64,000 nt of DNA from Trichostrongylus colubriformis. Its lineage: Eukaryota > Nematoda > Chromadorea > Rhabditida > Trichostrongylidae. Made by a program: the position numbers and the translations under genes. The notes beneath the pieces were generated by a model that had not been told where the DNA came from, did not search any database, and worked only from the letters and a program-made list of their open reading frames with translations. The DNA lies in the NCBI GenBank assembly GCA_963978905.1, contig OZ022261.1:5643992-5707991 (forward strand). The letters are read 5' to 3'. Shown here in pieces: positions 21,801-36,800 of this stretch (positions are counted from its first letter, which is position 1; each line of letters starts with the position of its first letter).

Positions 21801-24800
21801 TGCTCCATAGAAAGTATGAATTTTTATGCTGAATTTTCTCTCGCCTAACCCTAACAGGTTAGGGTTTTCAGCCATTGGAGTCCGCATAATTCCCCTCTCC
21901 TACTACCAATTGAGGAGCTGCAAAAAGTCATGAAAAGAACATCCTTGGCACTCTCCTACACATCCACAGTTTTCATTGCTCCATAGAAAATATTAATTTT
22001 TATGCTGAATTTTCTCTCGCCTAACCCTAACAGGCTAGGTTTTGAGCTATTGAGCCCGCATAATTCCCCTCTCCTACTACCAATTGAGGAGCTGCAAAAA
22101 GTCCTGAAAAGAATATCCTTGGCACTCTCCTACACATCCACAGTTTTCATTGCTCCATAGAAAATATTAATTTTTATGCTGAATTTTCTCTCGCCTAACC
22201 CTAACAGGTTAGGGTTTTCAGCCATTGGAGTCCGCATAATTCCCCTCTTCTACTACCAATTGGGTAGCTGCAAAAAGTCATGAAAAGAACATCCTTGGCA
22301 CTCTCCTACACATCCACAGTTTTCATTGCTCCATAGAAAATATTAATTTTTATGCTGAATTTTCTCTCGCCTAACCCTAACAGGTTAGGGTTTTCAGCCA
22401 TTGGAGTCCGCATAATTCCCCTCTTCTACTACCAATTGGGTAGCTGCAAAAAGTCGTGAAAAGAACATCCTTGGCACTCTCCTACACATCCACAGTTTTC
22501 ATTGCTCCATAGAAAATATTAATTTTTATGCTGAATTTTCTCTCGCCTATCCCTAACAGGTTAGGGTTTTCAGCCATTGGAGTCCGCATAATTCCCCTCT
22601 TCTACTACCAATTGGGTAGCTGCAAAAAGTCATGAAAAGAACATCCTTGGCACTCTCCTACACATCCACAGTTTTCATTGCTCCATAGAAAATATTAATT
22701 TTTATGCTGAATTTTCTCTCGCCTAACCCTAACAGGTTAGGGTTTTCAACCATTGGAGTCCGCATAATTCCCCTCTTCTACTACCAATTGGGTAGCTGCA
22801 AAAAGTCATGAAAAGAACATCCTTGGCACTCTCCTACACATCCACAGTTTTCATTGCTCCATAGAAAATATTAATTTTTATGCTGAATTTTCTCTCGCCT
22901 AACCCTAACAGGTTAGGGTTTTCAGCCATTGGAGTCCGCATAATTCCCCTCTTCTACTACCAATTGGGTAGCTGCAAAAAGTCATGAAAAGAACATCCTT
23001 GGCACTCTCCTATACATCCACAGTTTTCATTGCTCCATAGAAAATATTAATTTTTATGCTGAATTTTCTCTCGCCTAACCCTAACAGGTTAGGGTTTTCA
23101 GCCATTGGAGTCCGCATAATTCCCCTCTCTTACTACCAATTGAGTAGCTGCAAAAAGTCATGAAAAGAACATCCTCGGCACTCTCCTACACATCCACAGT
23201 TTTCATTGCTCCATAGAAAATATTAATTGTTATGCTGAATTTTCTCTTGCCTTACCCTTACAGTTTAGGGTTTTGAGCTATTGAGTCCGCATAATTCCCC
23301 TCTCCTACTACTAATTGAGTAGCTGCAAAATGTCATGAAAAGAACATCCTTGGCACTCTCCTACACATCCACAGTTTTCATTGCTCCATAGAAAATATTA
23401 ATTTTTATGCTGAATTTTCTCTCGCCTAACCCTAACAGGTTAGGGTTTTCAGCCATTGGAGTCCGCATAATTCCCCTCTTCTACTACCAATTGGGTAGCT
23501 GCAAAAAGTCATGAAAAGAACATCCTTGGCACTCTCCTATACATCCACAGTTTTCATTGCTCCATAGAAAATATTAATTTTTATGCTGAATTTTCTCTCG
23601 CCTAACCCTAACAGGTTAGGGTTTTCAGCCATTGGAGTCCGCATAATTCCCCTCTCTTACTACCAATTGAGTAGCTGCAAAAAGTCATGAAAAGAACATC
23701 CTCGGCACTCTCCTACACATCCACAGTTTTCATTGCTCCATAGAAAATATTAATTGTTATGCTGAATTTTCTCTTGCCTTACCCTTACAGTTTAGGGTTT
23801 TGAGCTATTGAGTCCGCATAATTCCCCTCTCCTACTACTAATTGAGTAGCTGCAAAATGTCATGAAAAGAACATCCTTGGCACTCTCCTACACATCCACA
23901 GTTTTCATTGCTCCATAGAAAATATTAATTTTTATGCTGAATTTTCTCTCGCCTAACCCTAACAGGTTAGGGTTTTCAGCCATTGGAGTCCGCATAATTC
24001 CCCTCTTCTACTACCAATTGGGTAGCTGCAAAAAGTCATGAAAAGAACATCCTTGGCACTCTCCTATACATCCACAGTTTTCATTGCTCCATAGAAAATA
24101 TTAATTTTTATGCTGAATTTTCTCTCGCCTAACCCTAACAGGTTAGGGTTTTCAGCCATTGGAGTCCGCATAATTCCCCTCTTCTACTACCAATTGGGTA
24201 GCTGCAAAAAGTCATGAAAAGAACATCCTTGGCACTCTCCTATACATCCACAGTTTTCATTGCTCCATAGAAAATATTAATTTTTATGCTGAATTTTCTC
24301 TCGCCTAACCCTAACAGGTTAGGGTTTTCAACCATTGGAGTCCGCATAATTCCCCTCTTCTACTACCAATTGGGTAGCTGCAAAAAGTCATGAAAAGAAC
24401 ATCCTTGGCACTCTCCTACACATCCACAGTTTTCATTGCTCCATAGAAAATATTAATTTTTATGCTGAATTTTCTCTCGCCTAACCCTAACAGGTTAGGG
24501 TTTTCAGCCATTGGAGTCCGCATAATTCCCCTCTTCTACTACTAATTGAGGAGCTGCAAAAAGTCATGAAAAGAACATCCTTGGCACTCTCCTACACACC
24601 CACAGTTTTCATTGCTCCATAGAAAATATTAATTTTTATGCTGAATTTTCTCTCGCCTAACCCTAACAGGTTAGGGTTTTCAACCATTGGAGTCCGCATA
24701 ATTCCCCTCTTCTACTACCAATTGGGTAGCTGCAAAAAGTCATGAAAAGAACATCCTTGGCACTCTCCTACACATCCACAGTTTTCATTGCTCCATAGAA

Positions 24801-27800
24801 AATATTAATTTTTATGCTGAATTTTCTCTCGCCTAACCCTAACAGGTTAGGGTTTTCAACCATTGGAGTCCGCATAATTCCCCTCTTCTACTACCAATTG
24901 GGTAGCTGCAAAAAGTCATGAAAAGAACATCCTTGGCACTCTCCTACACATCCACAGTTTTCATTGCTCCATAGAAAATATTAATTTTTATGCTGAATTT
25001 TCTCTCGCCTAACCCTAACAGGTTAGGGTTTTCAGCCATTGGAGTCCGCATAATTCCCCTCTTCTACTACTAATTGAGGAGCTGCAAAAAGTCATGAAAA
25101 GAACATCCTTGGCACTCTCCTACACATCCACAGTTTTCATTGCTCCATAGAAAATATTAATTTTTATGCTGAATTTTCTCTCGCCTAACCCTAACAGGTT
25201 AGGGTTTTCAACCATTGGAGTCCGCATAATTCCCCTCTTCTACTACTAATTGAGGAGCTGCAAAAAGTCATGAAAAGAACATCCTTGGCACTCTCCTACA
25301 CACCCACAGTTTTCATTGCTCCATAGAAAATATTAATTGTTATGCTGAATTTTCTCTAGCCTAACCCTAACAGGTTAGGGTTTTGAGCTATTGAGCCCGC
25401 ATAATTCCCCTCTCCTACTACTAATTGAGTAGCTGCAAAAGGTCATGAAAAGAACATCCTTGACACTCTCCTACACACCCACAGTTTTCCTTGCTCCATA
25501 GAAAATATTAATTTTTATGCTGAATTTTCTCTCGCCTAACCCTAACAGGTTAGGGTTTTCAGCCATTGGAGTCCGCATAATTCCCCTCTTCTACTACTAA
25601 TTGAGGAGCTGCAAAATGTCATGAAAAGAACATCCTTGGCACTCTCCTACACATCCACAGTTTTCATTGCTCCATAGAAAGTATGAATTTTTATGCTGAA
25701 TTTTCTCTCGCCTAACCCTAATAGGTAAGGGTTTTCAGCCACTGGAGTCCGCATAATTCCCCTCTCCTACTACCAATTGAGGAGCTGCAAAATGTCATGA
25801 AAAGAACATCCTCGGCACTCTCCTACACATCCACAGTTTTCCTTGCTCCATAGAAAATATTAATTGTTATGCTGAATTTTCTCTCGCCTAACCCTAACAG
25901 GTTAGGGTTTTGAGCTATTGAGCCCGCATAATTCCCCTCTCTTACTACCAATTGAGTAGCTGCAAAAAGTCATGAAAAGAACATCCTCGGCACTCTCCTA
26001 CACATCCACAGTTTTCATTGCTCCATAGAAAATATTAATTGTTATGCTGAATTTTCTCTTGCCTTACCCTTACAGTTTAGGGTTTTGAGCTATTGAGTCC
26101 GCATAATTCCCCTCTCCTACTACTAATTGAGTAGCTGCAAAATGTCATGAAAAGAACATCCTTGGCACTCTCCTACACATCCACAGTTTTCATTGCTCCA
26201 TAGAAAATATTAATTTTTATGCTGAATTTTCTCTCGCCTAACCCTAACAGGTTAGGGTTTTCAGCCATTGAGTCCGCATAATTCCCCTCTCCTACTACTA
26301 ATTGAGTAGCTGCAAAATGTCATGAAAAGAACATCCTTGGCACTCTCCTACACATCCACAGTTTTCATTGCTCCATAGAAAATATTAATTTTTATGCTGA
26401 ATTTTCTGTTGCCTTACCCTTACAGTTTAGGGTTTTGAGCTATTGAGTCCGCATAATTCCCCTCTTCTACTACCAATTGGGTAGCTGCAAAAAGTCATGA
26501 AAAGAACATCCTTGGCACTCTCCTACACATCCACAGTTTTCATTGCTCCATAGAAAATATTAATTTTTATGCTGAATTTTCTCTCGCCTAACCCTAACAG
26601 GTTAGGGTTTTCAGCCATTGGAGTCCGCATAATTCCCCTCTTCTACTACCAATTGGGTAGCTGCAAAAAGTCATGAAAAGAACATCCTTGGCACTCTCCT
26701 ACACATCCACAGTTTTCATTGCTCCATAGAAAATATTAATTTTTATGCTGAATTTTCTCTCGCCTAACCCTAACAGGTTAGGGTTTTCAGCCATTGGAGT
26801 CCGCATAATTCCCCTCTTCTACTACCAATTGGGTAGCTGCAAAAAGTCATGAAAAGAACATCCTTGGCACTCTCCTACACATCCACAGTTTTTATTGCTC
26901 CATAGAAAATATTAATTTTTATGCTGAATTTTCTCTCGCCTAACCCTAACAGGTTAGGGTTTTCAGCCATTGGAGTCCGCATAATTCCCCTCTTCTACTA
27001 CCAATTGGGTAGCTGCAAAAAGTCATGAAAAGAACATCCTTGGCACTCTCCTACACATCCACAGTTTTCATTGCTCCATAGAAAATATTAATTTTTATGC
27101 TGAATTTTCTCTCGCCTAACCCTAACAGGTTAGGGTTTTCAACCATTGGAGTCCGCATAATTCCCCTCTTCTACTACCAATTGGGTAGCTGCAAAAAGTC
27201 ATGAAAAGAACATCCTTGGCACTCTCCTACACATCCACAGTTTTCATTGCTCCATAGAAAATATTAATTTTTATGCTGAATTTTCTCTCGCCTAACCCTA
27301 ACAGGTTAGGGTTTTCAGCCATTGGAGTCCGCATAATTCCCCTCTTCTACTACCAATTGGGTAGCTGCAAAAAGTCATGAAAAGAACATCCTTGGCACTC
27401 TCCTATACATCCACAGTTTTCATTGCTCCATAGAAAATATTAATTTTTATGCTGAATTTTCTCTCGCCTAACCCTAACAGGTTAGGGTTTTCAGCCATTG
27501 GAGTCCGCATAATTCCCCTCTTCTACTACCAATTGGGTAGCTGCAAAAAGTCATGAAAAGAACATCCTTGGCACTCTCCTACACATCCACAGTTTTCATT
27601 GCTCCATAGAAAATATTAATTTTTATGCTGAATTTTCTCTCGCCTAACCCTAACAGGTTAGGGTTTTCAGCCATTGGAGTCCGCATAATTCCCCTCTTCT
27701 ACTACCAATTGGGTAGCTGCAAAAAGTCATGAAAAGAACATCCTTGGCACTCTCCTATACATCCACAGTTTTCATTGCTCCATAGAAAATATTAATTTTT

Positions 27801-30800
27801 ATGCTGAATTTTCTCTCGCCTAACCCTAACAGGTTAGGGTTTTCAACCATTGGAGTCCGCATAATTCCCCTCTTCTACTACCAATTGGGTAGCTGCAAAA
27901 AGTCATGAAAAGAACATCCTTGGCACTCTCCTACACATCCACAGTTTTCATTGCTCCATAGAAAATATTAATTTTTATGCTGAATTTTCTCTCGCCTAAC
28001 CCTAACAGGTTAGGGTTTTCAGCCATTGGAGTCCGCATAATTCCCCTCTTCTACTACTAATTGAGGAGCTGCAAAAAGTCATGAAAAGAACATCCTTGGC
28101 ACTCTCCTATACATCCACAGTTTTCATTGCTCCATAGAAAATATTAATTTTTATGCTGAATTTTCTCTCGCCTAACCCTAACAGGTTAGGGTTTTCAACC
28201 ATTGGAGTCCGCATAATTCCCCTCTTCTACTACCAATTGGGTAGCTGCAAAAAGTCATGAAAAGAACATCCTTGGCACTCTCCTACACATCCACAGTTTT
28301 CATTGCTCCATAGAAAATATTAATTTTTATGCTGAATTTTCTCTCGCCTAACCCTAACAGGTTAGGGTTTTCAGCCATTGGAGTCCGCATAATTCCCCTC
28401 TTCTACTACTAATTGAGGAGCTGCAAAAAGTCATGAAAAGAACATCCTTGGCACTCTCCTACACACCCACAGTTTTCATTGCTCCATAGAAAATATTAAT
28501 TGTTATGCTGAATTTTCTCTTGCCTTACCCTTACAGTTTAGGGTTTTGAGCTATTGAGTCCGCATAATTCCCCTCTCCTACTACTAATTGAGTAGCTGCA
28601 AAATGTCATGAAAAGAACATCCTTGGCACTCTCCTATACATCCACAGTTTTCATTGCTCCATAGAAAATATTAATTTTTATGCTGAATTTTCTCTCGCCT
28701 AACCCTAACAGGTTAGGGTTTTCAACCATTGGAGTCCGCATAATTCCCCTCTTCTACTACCAATTGGGTAGCTGCAAAAAGTCATGAAAAGAACATCCTT
28801 GGCACTCTCCTACACATCCACAGTTTTCATTGCTCCATAGAAAATATTAATTTTTATGCTGAATTTTCTCTCGCCTAACCCTAACAGGTTAGGGTTTTCA
28901 ACCATTGGAGTCCGCATAATTCCCCTCTTCTACTACCAATTGGGTAGCTGCAAAAAGTCATGAAAAGAACATCCTTGGCACTCTCCTATACATCCACAGT
29001 TTTCATTGCTCCATAGAAAATATTAATTTTTATGCTGAATTTTCTCTCGCCTAACCCTAACAGGTTAGGGTTTTCAGCCATTGGAGTCCGCATAATTCCC
29101 CTCTTCTACTACCAATTGGGTAGCTGCAAAAAGTCATGAAAAGAACATCCTTGGCACTCTCCTACACACCCACAGTTTTCCTTGCTCCATAGAAAATATT
29201 AATTTTTATGCTGAATTTTCTCTCGCCTAACCCTAACAGGTTAGGGTTTTGAGCTATTGAGCCCGCATAATTCCCCTCTCTTACTACCAATTGAGTAGCT
29301 GCAAAAAGTCATGAAAAGAACATCCTCGGCACTCTCCTACACATCCACAGTTTTCATTGCTCCATAGAAAATATTAATTGTTATGCTGAATTTTCTCTAG
29401 CCTAACCCTAACAGGTTAGGGTTTTGAGCTATTGAGCCCGCATAATTCCCCTCTCCTACTACTAATTGAGTAGCTGCAAAATGTCATGAAAAGAACATCC
29501 TTGGCACTCTCCTACACACCCACAGTTTTCCTTGCTCCATAGAAAATATTAATTTTTATGCTGAATTTTCTCTCGCCTAACCCTAACAGGTTAGGGTTTT
29601 CAGCCATTGGAGTCCGCATAATTCCCCTCTTCTACTACTAATTGAGGAGCTGCAAAAAGTCATGAAAAGAACATCCTTGGCACTCTCCTACACACCCACA
29701 GTTTTCCTTGCTCCATAGAAAATATTAATTTTTATGCTGAATTTTCTCTCGCCTAACCCTAACAGGTTAGGGTTTTGAGCTATTGAGCCCGCATAATTCC
29801 CCTCTCCTACTACTAATTGAGTAGCTGCAAAATGTCATGAAAAGAACATCCTTGGCACTCTCCTACACATCCACAGTTTTCATTGCTCCATAGAAAATAT
29901 TAATTTTTATGCTGAATTTTCTCTAGCCTAACCCTAACAGGTTAGGGTTTTGAGCTATTGAGCCCGCATAATTCCCCTCTCCTACTACTAATTGAGTAGC
30001 TGCAAAATGTCATGAAAAGAACATCCTTGGCACTCTCCTACACACCCACAGTTTTCCTTGCTCCATAGAAAATATTAATTTTTATGCTGAATTTTCTCTC
30101 GCCTAACCCTAACAGGTTAGGGTTTTGAGCTATTGAGCCCGCATAATTCCCCTCTCTTACTACCAATTGAGTAGCTGCAAAAAGTCATGAAAAGAACATC
30201 CTCGGCACTCTCCTACACATCCACAGTTTTCATTGCTCCATAGAAAATATTAATTGTTATGCTGAATTTTCTCTCGCCTAACCCTAACAGGTTAGGGTTT
30301 TCAGCCATTGGAGTCCGCATAATTCCCCTCTCTTACTACCAATTGAGTAGCTGCAAAAAGTCATGAAAAGAACATCCTCGGCACTCTCCTACACATCCAC
30401 AGTTTTCATTGCTCCATAGAAAATATTAATTGTTATGCTGAATTTTCTCTTGCCTTACCCTTACAGTTTAGGGTTTTGAGCTATTGAGTCCGCATAATTC
30501 CCCTCTCCTACTACTAATTGAGTAGCTGCAAAATGTCATGAAAAGAACATCCTTGGCACTCTCCTACACATCCACAGTTTTCATTGCTCCATAGAAAATA
30601 TTAATTTTTATGCTGAATTTTCTCTCGCCTAACCCTAACAGGTTAGGGTTTTGAGCTATTGAGCCCGCATAATTCCCCTCTCCTACTACTAATTGAGTAG
30701 CTGCAAAATGTCATGAAAAGAACATCCTTGGCACTCTCCTACACACCCACAGTTTTCCTTGCACCATAGAAAATATTAATTTTTATGCTGAATTTTCTCT

Positions 30801-33800
30801 CGCCTAACCCTAACAGGTTAGGGTTTTGAGCTATTGAGCCCGCATAATTCCCCTCTCCTACTACTAATTGAGTAGCTGCAAAATGTCATGAAAAGAACAT
30901 CCTTGGCACTCTCCTACACACCCACAGTTTTCCTTGCACCATAGAAAATATTAATTTTTATGCTGAATTTTCTCTCGCCTAACCCTAACAGGTTAGGGTT
31001 TTCAGCCATTGGAGTCCGCATAATTCCCCTCTCTTACTACCAATTGAGTAGCTGCAAAAAGTCATGAAAAGAACATCCTCGGCACTCTCCTACACATCCA
31101 CAGTTTTCATTGCTCCATAGAAAATATTAATTGTTATGCTGAATTTTCTCTTGCCTTACCCTTACAGTTTAGGGTTTTGAGCTATTGAGTCCGCATAATT
31201 CCCCTCTCCTACTACTAATTGAGTAGCTGCAAAATGTCATGAAAAGAACATCCTTGGCACTCTCCTACACATCCACAGTTTTCATTGCTCCATAGAAAAT
31301 ATTAATTTTTATGCTGAATTTTCTCTCGCCTAACCCTAACAGGTTAGGGTTTTGAGCTATTGAGCCCGCATAATTCCCCTCTCTTACTACCAATTGAGTA
31401 GCTGCAAAAAGTCATGAAAAGAACATCCTCGGCACTCTCCTACACATCCACAGTTTTCATTGCTCCATAGAAAATATTAATTTTTATGCTGAATTTTCTC
31501 TCGCCTAACCCTAACAGGTTAGGGTTTTCGGCCATTGGAGCCCGCATAATTCCCCTCTCCTACTACTAATTGAGTAGCTGCAAAATGTCATGAAAAGAAC
31601 ATCCTCGGCACTCTCCTACACATCCACAGTTTTCATTGCTCCATAGAAAATATTAATTTTTATGCTGAATTTTCTCTCGCCTAACCCTAACAGATTAGGG
31701 TTTTCGGCCATTGGAGCCCGCATAATTCCCCTCTCCTACTACTAATTGAGTAGCTGCAAAATGTCATGAAAAGAACATCCTTGACACTCTCCTACACACC
31801 CACAGTTTTCCTTGCTCCATAGAAAATATTAATTTTTATGCTGAATTTTCTCTCGCCTAACCCTAACAGATTAGGGTTTTCGGCCATTGGAGCCCGCATA
31901 ATTCCCCTCTCCTACTACTAATTGAGTAGCTGCAAAAAGTCATGAAAAGAACATCCTTGACACTCTCCTACACACCCACAGTTTTCCTTGCTCCATAGAA
32001 AATATTAATTTTTATGCTGAATTTTCTCTCGCCTAACCCTAACAGGTTAGGGTTTTCAGCCATTGGAGTCCGCATAATTCCCCTCTTCTACTACTAATTG
32101 AGGAGCTGCAAAATGTCATGAAAAGAACATCCTTGGCACTCTCCTACACACCCACAGTTTTCCTTGCTCCATAGAAAATATTAATTTTTATGCTGAATTT
32201 TCTCTAGCCTAACCCTAACAGGTTAGGGTTTTGAGCTATTGAGCCCGCATAATTCCCCTCTCCTACTACTAATTGAGTAGCTGCAAAATGTCATGAAAAG
32301 AACATCCTTGGCACTCTCCTACACACCCACAGTTTTCCTTGCTCCATAGAAAATATTAATTGTTATGCTGAATTTTCTCTCGCCTAACCCTAACAGGTTA
32401 GGGTTTTCAGCCATTGGAGTCCGCATAATTCCCCTCTCTTACTACCAATTGAGTAGCTGCAAAAAGTCATGAAAAGAACATCCTCGGCACTCTCCTACAC
32501 ATCCACAGTTTTCATTGCTCCATAGAAAATATTAATTGTTATGCTGAATTTTCTCTCGCCTAACCCTAACAGGTTAGGGTTTTCAGCCATTGGAGTCCGC
32601 ATAATTCCCCTCTCTTACTACCAATTGAGTAGCTGCAAAAAGTCATGAAAAGAACATCCTCGGCACTCTCCTACACATCCACAGTTTTCATTGCTCCATA
32701 GAAAATATTAATTGTTATGCTGAATTTTCTCTTGCCTTACCCTTACAGTTTAGGGTTTTGAGCTATTGAGTCCGCATAATTCCCCTCTCCTACTACTAAT
32801 TGAGTAGCTGCAAAATGTCATGAAAAGAACATCCTTGGCACTCTCCTACACATCCACAGTTTTCATTGCTCCATAGAAAATATTAATTTTTATGCTGAAT
32901 TTTCTCTCGCCTAACCCTAACAGGTTAGGGTTTTCAGCCATTGGAGTCCGCATAATTCCCCTCTTCTACTACTAATTGAGGAGCTGCAAAAAGTCATGAA
33001 AAGAACATCCTTGGCACTCTCCTACACACCCACAGTTTTCATTGCTCCATAGAAAATATTAATTGTTATGCTGAATTTTCTGTTGCCTTACCCTTACAGT
33101 TTAGGGTTTTGAGCTATTGAGTCCGCATAATTCCCCTCTCCTACTACTAATTGAGTAGCTGCAAAATGTCATGAAAAGAACATCCTTGGCACTCTCCTAC
33201 ACATCCACAGTTTTCATTGCTCCATAGAAAATATTAATTTTTATGCTGAATTTTCTCTCGCCTAACCCTAACAGGTTAGGGTTTTCAGCCATTGGAGTCC
33301 GCATAATTCCCCTCTTCTACTACCAATTGGGTAGCTGCAAAAAGTCATGAAAAGAACATCCTTGGCACTCTCCTACACATCCACAGTTTTCATTGCTCCA
33401 TAGAAAATATTAATTTTTATGCTGAATTTTCTCTCGCCTAACCCTAACAGGTTAGGGTTTTCAGCCATTGGAGTCCGCATAATTCCCCTCTTCTACTACC
33501 AATTGGGTAGCTGCAAAAAGTCATGAAAAGAACATCCTTGGCACTCTCCTACACATCCACAGTTTTTATTGCTCCATAGAAAATATTAATTTTTATGCTG
33601 AATTTTCTCTCGCCTAACCCTAACAGGTTAGGGTTTTCAGCCATTGGAGTCCGCATAATTCCCCTCTTCTACTACCAATTGGGTAGCTGCAAAAAGTCAT
33701 GAAAAGAACATCCTTGGCACTCTCCTACACATCCACAGTTTTCATTGCTCCATAGAAAATATTAATTTTTATGCTGAATTTTCTCTCGCCTAACCCTAAC

Positions 33801-36800
33801 AGGTTAGGGTTTTCAACCATTGGAGTCCGCATAATTCCCCTCTTCTACTACCAATTGGGTAGCTGCAAAAAGTCATGAAAAGAACATCCTTGGCACTCTC
33901 CTACACACCCACAGTTTTCCTTGCTCCATAGAAAATATTAATTGTTATGCTGAATTTTCTCTCGCCTAACCCTAACAGATTAGGGTTTTCGGCCATTGGA
34001 GCCCGCATAATTCCCCTCTCCTACTACTAATTGAGTAGCTGCAAAATGTCATGAAAAGAACATCCTTGGCACTCTCCTACACATCCACAGTTTTCATTGC
34101 TCCATAGAAAATATTAATTGTTATGCTGAATTTTCTCTCGCCTAACCCTAACAGGTTAGGGTTTTCAGCCATTGGAGTCCGCATAATTCCCCTCTTCTAC
34201 TACTAATTGAGTAGCTGCAAAATGTCATGAAAAGAACATCCTTGGCACTCTCCTACACACCCACAGTTTTCCTTGCTCCATAGAAAATATTAATTTTTAT
34301 GCTGAATTTTCTCTCGCCTAACCCTAACAGGTTAGGGTTTTGAGCTATTGAGCCCGCATAATTCCCCTCTCTTACTACCAATTGAGTAGCTGCAAAAAGT
34401 CATGAAAAGAACATCCTCGGCACTCTCCTACACATCCACAGTTTTCATTGCTCCATAGAAAATATTAATTGTTATGCTGAATTTTCTCTCGCCTAACCCT
34501 AACAGGTTAGGGTTTTGAGCTATTGAGCCCGCATAATTCCCCTCTCCTACTACTAATTGAGTAGCTGCAAAATGTCATGAAAAGAACATCCTTGGCACTC
34601 TCCTACACACCCACAGTTTTCCTTGCTCCATAGAAAATATTAATTTTTATGCTGAATTTTCTCTCGCCTAACCCTAACAGGTTAGGGTTTTCAGCCATTG
34701 GAGTCCGCATAATTCCCCTCTTCTACTACTAATTGAGGAGCTGCAAAAAGTCATGAAAAGAACATCCTTGGCACTCTCCTACACATCCACAGTTTTCATT
34801 GCTCCATAGAAAATATTAATTTTTATGCTGAATTTTCTCTAGCCTAACCCTAACAGGTTAGGGTTTTGAGCTATTGAGCCCGCATAATTCCCCTCTCCTA
34901 CTACTAATTGAGTAGCTGCAAAATGTCATGAAAAGAACATCCTTGGCACTCTCCTACACACCCACAGTTTTCCTTGCTCCATAGAAAATATTAATTTTTA
35001 TGCTGAATTTTCTCTCGCCTAACCCTAACAGGTTAGGGTTTTGAGCTATTGAGCCCGCATAATTCCCCTCTCTTACTACCAATTGAGTAGCTGCAAAAAG
35101 TCATGAAAAGAACATCCTCGGCACTCTCCTACACATCCACAGTTTTCATTGCTCCATAGAAAATATTAATTGTTATGCTGAATTTTCTCTCGCCTAACCC
35201 TAACAGGTTAGGGTTTTCAGCCATTGGAGTCCGCATAATTCCCCTCTCTTACTACCAATTGAGTAGCTGCAAAATGTCATGAAAAGAACATCCTTGGCAC
35301 TCTCCTACACACCCACAGTTTTCCTTGCACCATAGAAAATATTAATTTTTATGCTGAATTTTCTCTCGCCTAACCCTAACAGGTTAGGGTTTTGAGCTAT
35401 TGAGCCCGCATAATTCCCCTCTCCTACTACTAATTGAGTAGCTGCAAAATGTCATGAAAAGAACATCCTTGGCACTCTCCTACACACCCACAGTTTTCCT
35501 TGCACCATAGAAAATATTAATTTTTATGCTGAATTTTCTCTCGCCTAACCCTAACAGGTTAGGGTTTTCAGCCATTGGAGTCCGCATAATTCCCCTCTCT
35601 TACTACCAATTGAGTAGCTGCAAAAAGTCATGAAAAGAACATCCTCGGCACTCTCCTACACATCCACAGTTTTCATTGCTCCATAGAAAATATTAATTGT
35701 TATGCTGAATTTTCTCTTGCCTTACCCTTACAGTTTAGGGTTTTGAGCTATTGAGTCCGCATAATTCCCCTCTCCTACTACTAATTGAGTAGCTGCAAAA
35801 TGTCATGAAAAGAACATCCTTGGCACTCTCCTACACATCCACAGTTTTCATTGCTCCATAGAAAATATTAATTTTTATGCTGAATTTTCTCTCGCCTAAC
35901 CCTAACAGGTTAGGGTTTTGAGCTATTGAGCCCGCATAATTCCCCTCTCTTACTACCAATTGAGTAGCTGCAAAAAGTCATGAAAAGAACATCCTTGGCA
36001 CTCTCCTACACATCCACAGTTTTCATTGCACCGTAGAAAATATTAATTGTTATGCTGAATTTTCTCTCGCCTAACCCTAACAGTTTAGGGTTTTGAGCTA
36101 TTGAGTCCGCATAATTCCCCTCTTCTACTAGCAATTGGGTAGCTGCAAAAAGTCATGAAAAGAACATCCTTGGCACTCTCCTACACATCCACAGTTTTCA
36201 TTGCTCCATAGAAAATATTAATTGTTATGCTGAATTTTCTCTTGCCTTACCCTTACAGTTTAGGGTTTTGAGCTATTGAGTCCGCATAATTCCCCTCTCC
36301 TACTACTAATTGAGTAGCTGCAAAATGTCATGAAAAGAACATCCTTGGCACTCTCCTACACATCCACAGTTTTCATTGCTCCATAGAAAATATTAATTGT
36401 TATGCTGAATTTTCTCTTGCCTTACCCTTACAGTTTAGGGTTTTGAGCTATTGAGTCCGCATAATTCCCCTCTCCTACTACTAATTGAGTAGCTGCAAAA
36501 TGTCATGAAAAGAACATCCTTGGCACTCTCCTACACATCCACAGTTTTCATTGCACCGTAGAAAATATTAATTGTTATGCTGAATTTTCTCTCGCCTAAC
36601 CCTAACAGTTTAGGGTTTTGAGCTATTGAGTCCGCATAATTCCCCTCTTCTACTAGCAATTGGGTAGCTGCAAAAAGTCATGAAAAGAACATCCTCGGCA
36701 CTCTCCTACACATCCACAGTTTTCATTGCTCCATAGAAAATATTAATTGTTATGCTGAATTTTCTCTTGCCTTACCCTTACAGTTTAGGGTTTTGAGCTA

